Source of the DNA: Sphingomonas sp. AOB5
Lineage (GTDB): Bacteria; Pseudomonadota; Alphaproteobacteria; Sphingomonadales; Sphingomonadaceae
DNA length: 46,965 nt
Assembly: GCF_029433115.1 (NCBI RefSeq)
Contig: NZ_JARNTV010000027.1
Location: 1-46,965 of the forward strand
Reading direction: 5' to 3'
Shown: positions 46,849-46,965 of the stretch, piece by piece
Layout of the letters: each line of letters begins with the position of its first letter
How positions within the stretch are numbered: the stretch's first letter is position 1
The notes under the pieces: model-generated
Databases searched by the model: none
What the model was told of the DNA's origin: nothing
What the model saw: the letters and a program-made list of their open reading frames with translations, nothing else
Translations under genes and position numbers: made by a program

Positions 46849-46965
46849 ATGCGATTTGGATTTCAACATGGCGGCCGCAAGGGCCGCGACTGTGCCGCGC
46901 GCGGCATGGGCCGGGGACGCGGCATTGGCGGCGGCTTCGGCGGAGGCTGGGGCCATCCCGGCTTC
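46849..46965 (+). CDS. PadR-family regulator, N-terminal fragment (Gly-rich leader)
   Basis: Partial gene running off the right edge: 39 codons, MRFGFQHGGRKGRDCAARGM followed by GRGRGIGGGFGGGWGHPGF. Sphingomonad PadR-like proteins often carry such a Gly/Arg/His-rich N-terminal tail ahead of their winged helix. The diagnostic winged-helix part lies outside the window, so the family call rests on the tail and the upstream palindrome. AGG 8 nt before ATG 46849. Confidence 0.55.
   Translation, partial: MRFGFQHGGRKGRDCAARGMGRGRGIGGGFGGGWGHPGF

Overview
High-GC alphaproteobacterial chromosomal DNA, most likely from a Sphingomonas-type organism (Sphingomonadaceae). The indications are the codon and base composition, a TonB-dependent receptor with the sphingomonad-style EVIVVTG plug start, many C-rich palindromic intergenic repeats (REP-like) and dense carbohydrate and aromatic catabolism. 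All genes look intact. No transposase, integrase or CRISPR array was seen. Both window ends cut a gene: a Bcr/CflA-type transporter at the left and a PadR-type regulator at the right.

Region 1 (1-12574) looks like an accessory oxidative catabolic block. It holds three transporter-like membrane proteins, two cytochrome P450 + phytanoyl-CoA-dioxygenase-like (PhyH) pairs that face each other across a strong bidirectional terminator, a CapA-like metallophosphatase, a glutathione transferase, a Rieske O-demethylase-like oxygenase with a MarR regulator behind it, a core-MetE methyltransferase divergent from the Rieske gene, and PobA (4-hydroxybenzoate 3-hydroxylase). Three LacI/GalR-like GCGCTT operator candidates are scattered through it. 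The substrate is unknown. This is the best candidate here for an undescribed pathway.

Region 2 (12571-19742, minus strand) is a tightly overlapping bioF-bioD-bioA operon followed by malate synthase G (glcB) and then by an orphan contractile-tail sheath gene. The sheath ribosome binding site sits inside a perfect 15-bp hairpin.

Region 3 (19779-29232, plus strand) is a hexuronate/pectin-product operon: hydratase-like FAH protein, ExuT-type MFS, uxaC, kduI, kduD, kdgK, then a soluble chemoreceptor and a secreted type-B carboxylesterase. Unsaturated uronates pass through KduI and KduD to 2-keto-3-deoxygluconate, which KdgK phosphorylates. UxaC feeds free uronates. Aldolase (eda), uxaB and uxaA are not in the window.

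Region 4 (29460-30943) is a divergent DMT exporter and Lrp/AsnC regulator.

Region 5 (31091-38668) is the extracellular pectin part: two secreted pectate-lyase-like proteins, a LacI-family regulator and a large TonB-dependent receptor, bracketed by inverted copies of one ~125-bp repeat. ACCGGT-centred operator candidates lie before the hexuronate operon, between pectate lyase 1 and lacI, and before the receptor. They suggest one LacI regulon joining regions 3 and 5.

Region 6 (39094-46965) is mixed: an ABC exporter with an acetyltransferase, a DUF6916-like protein, tRNA-Thr(UGU), a minus-strand set of serine hydrolase, MmcQ/YjbR-like and DUF429-like proteins, a Tat-type esterase, rarA, and the start of a padR gene.
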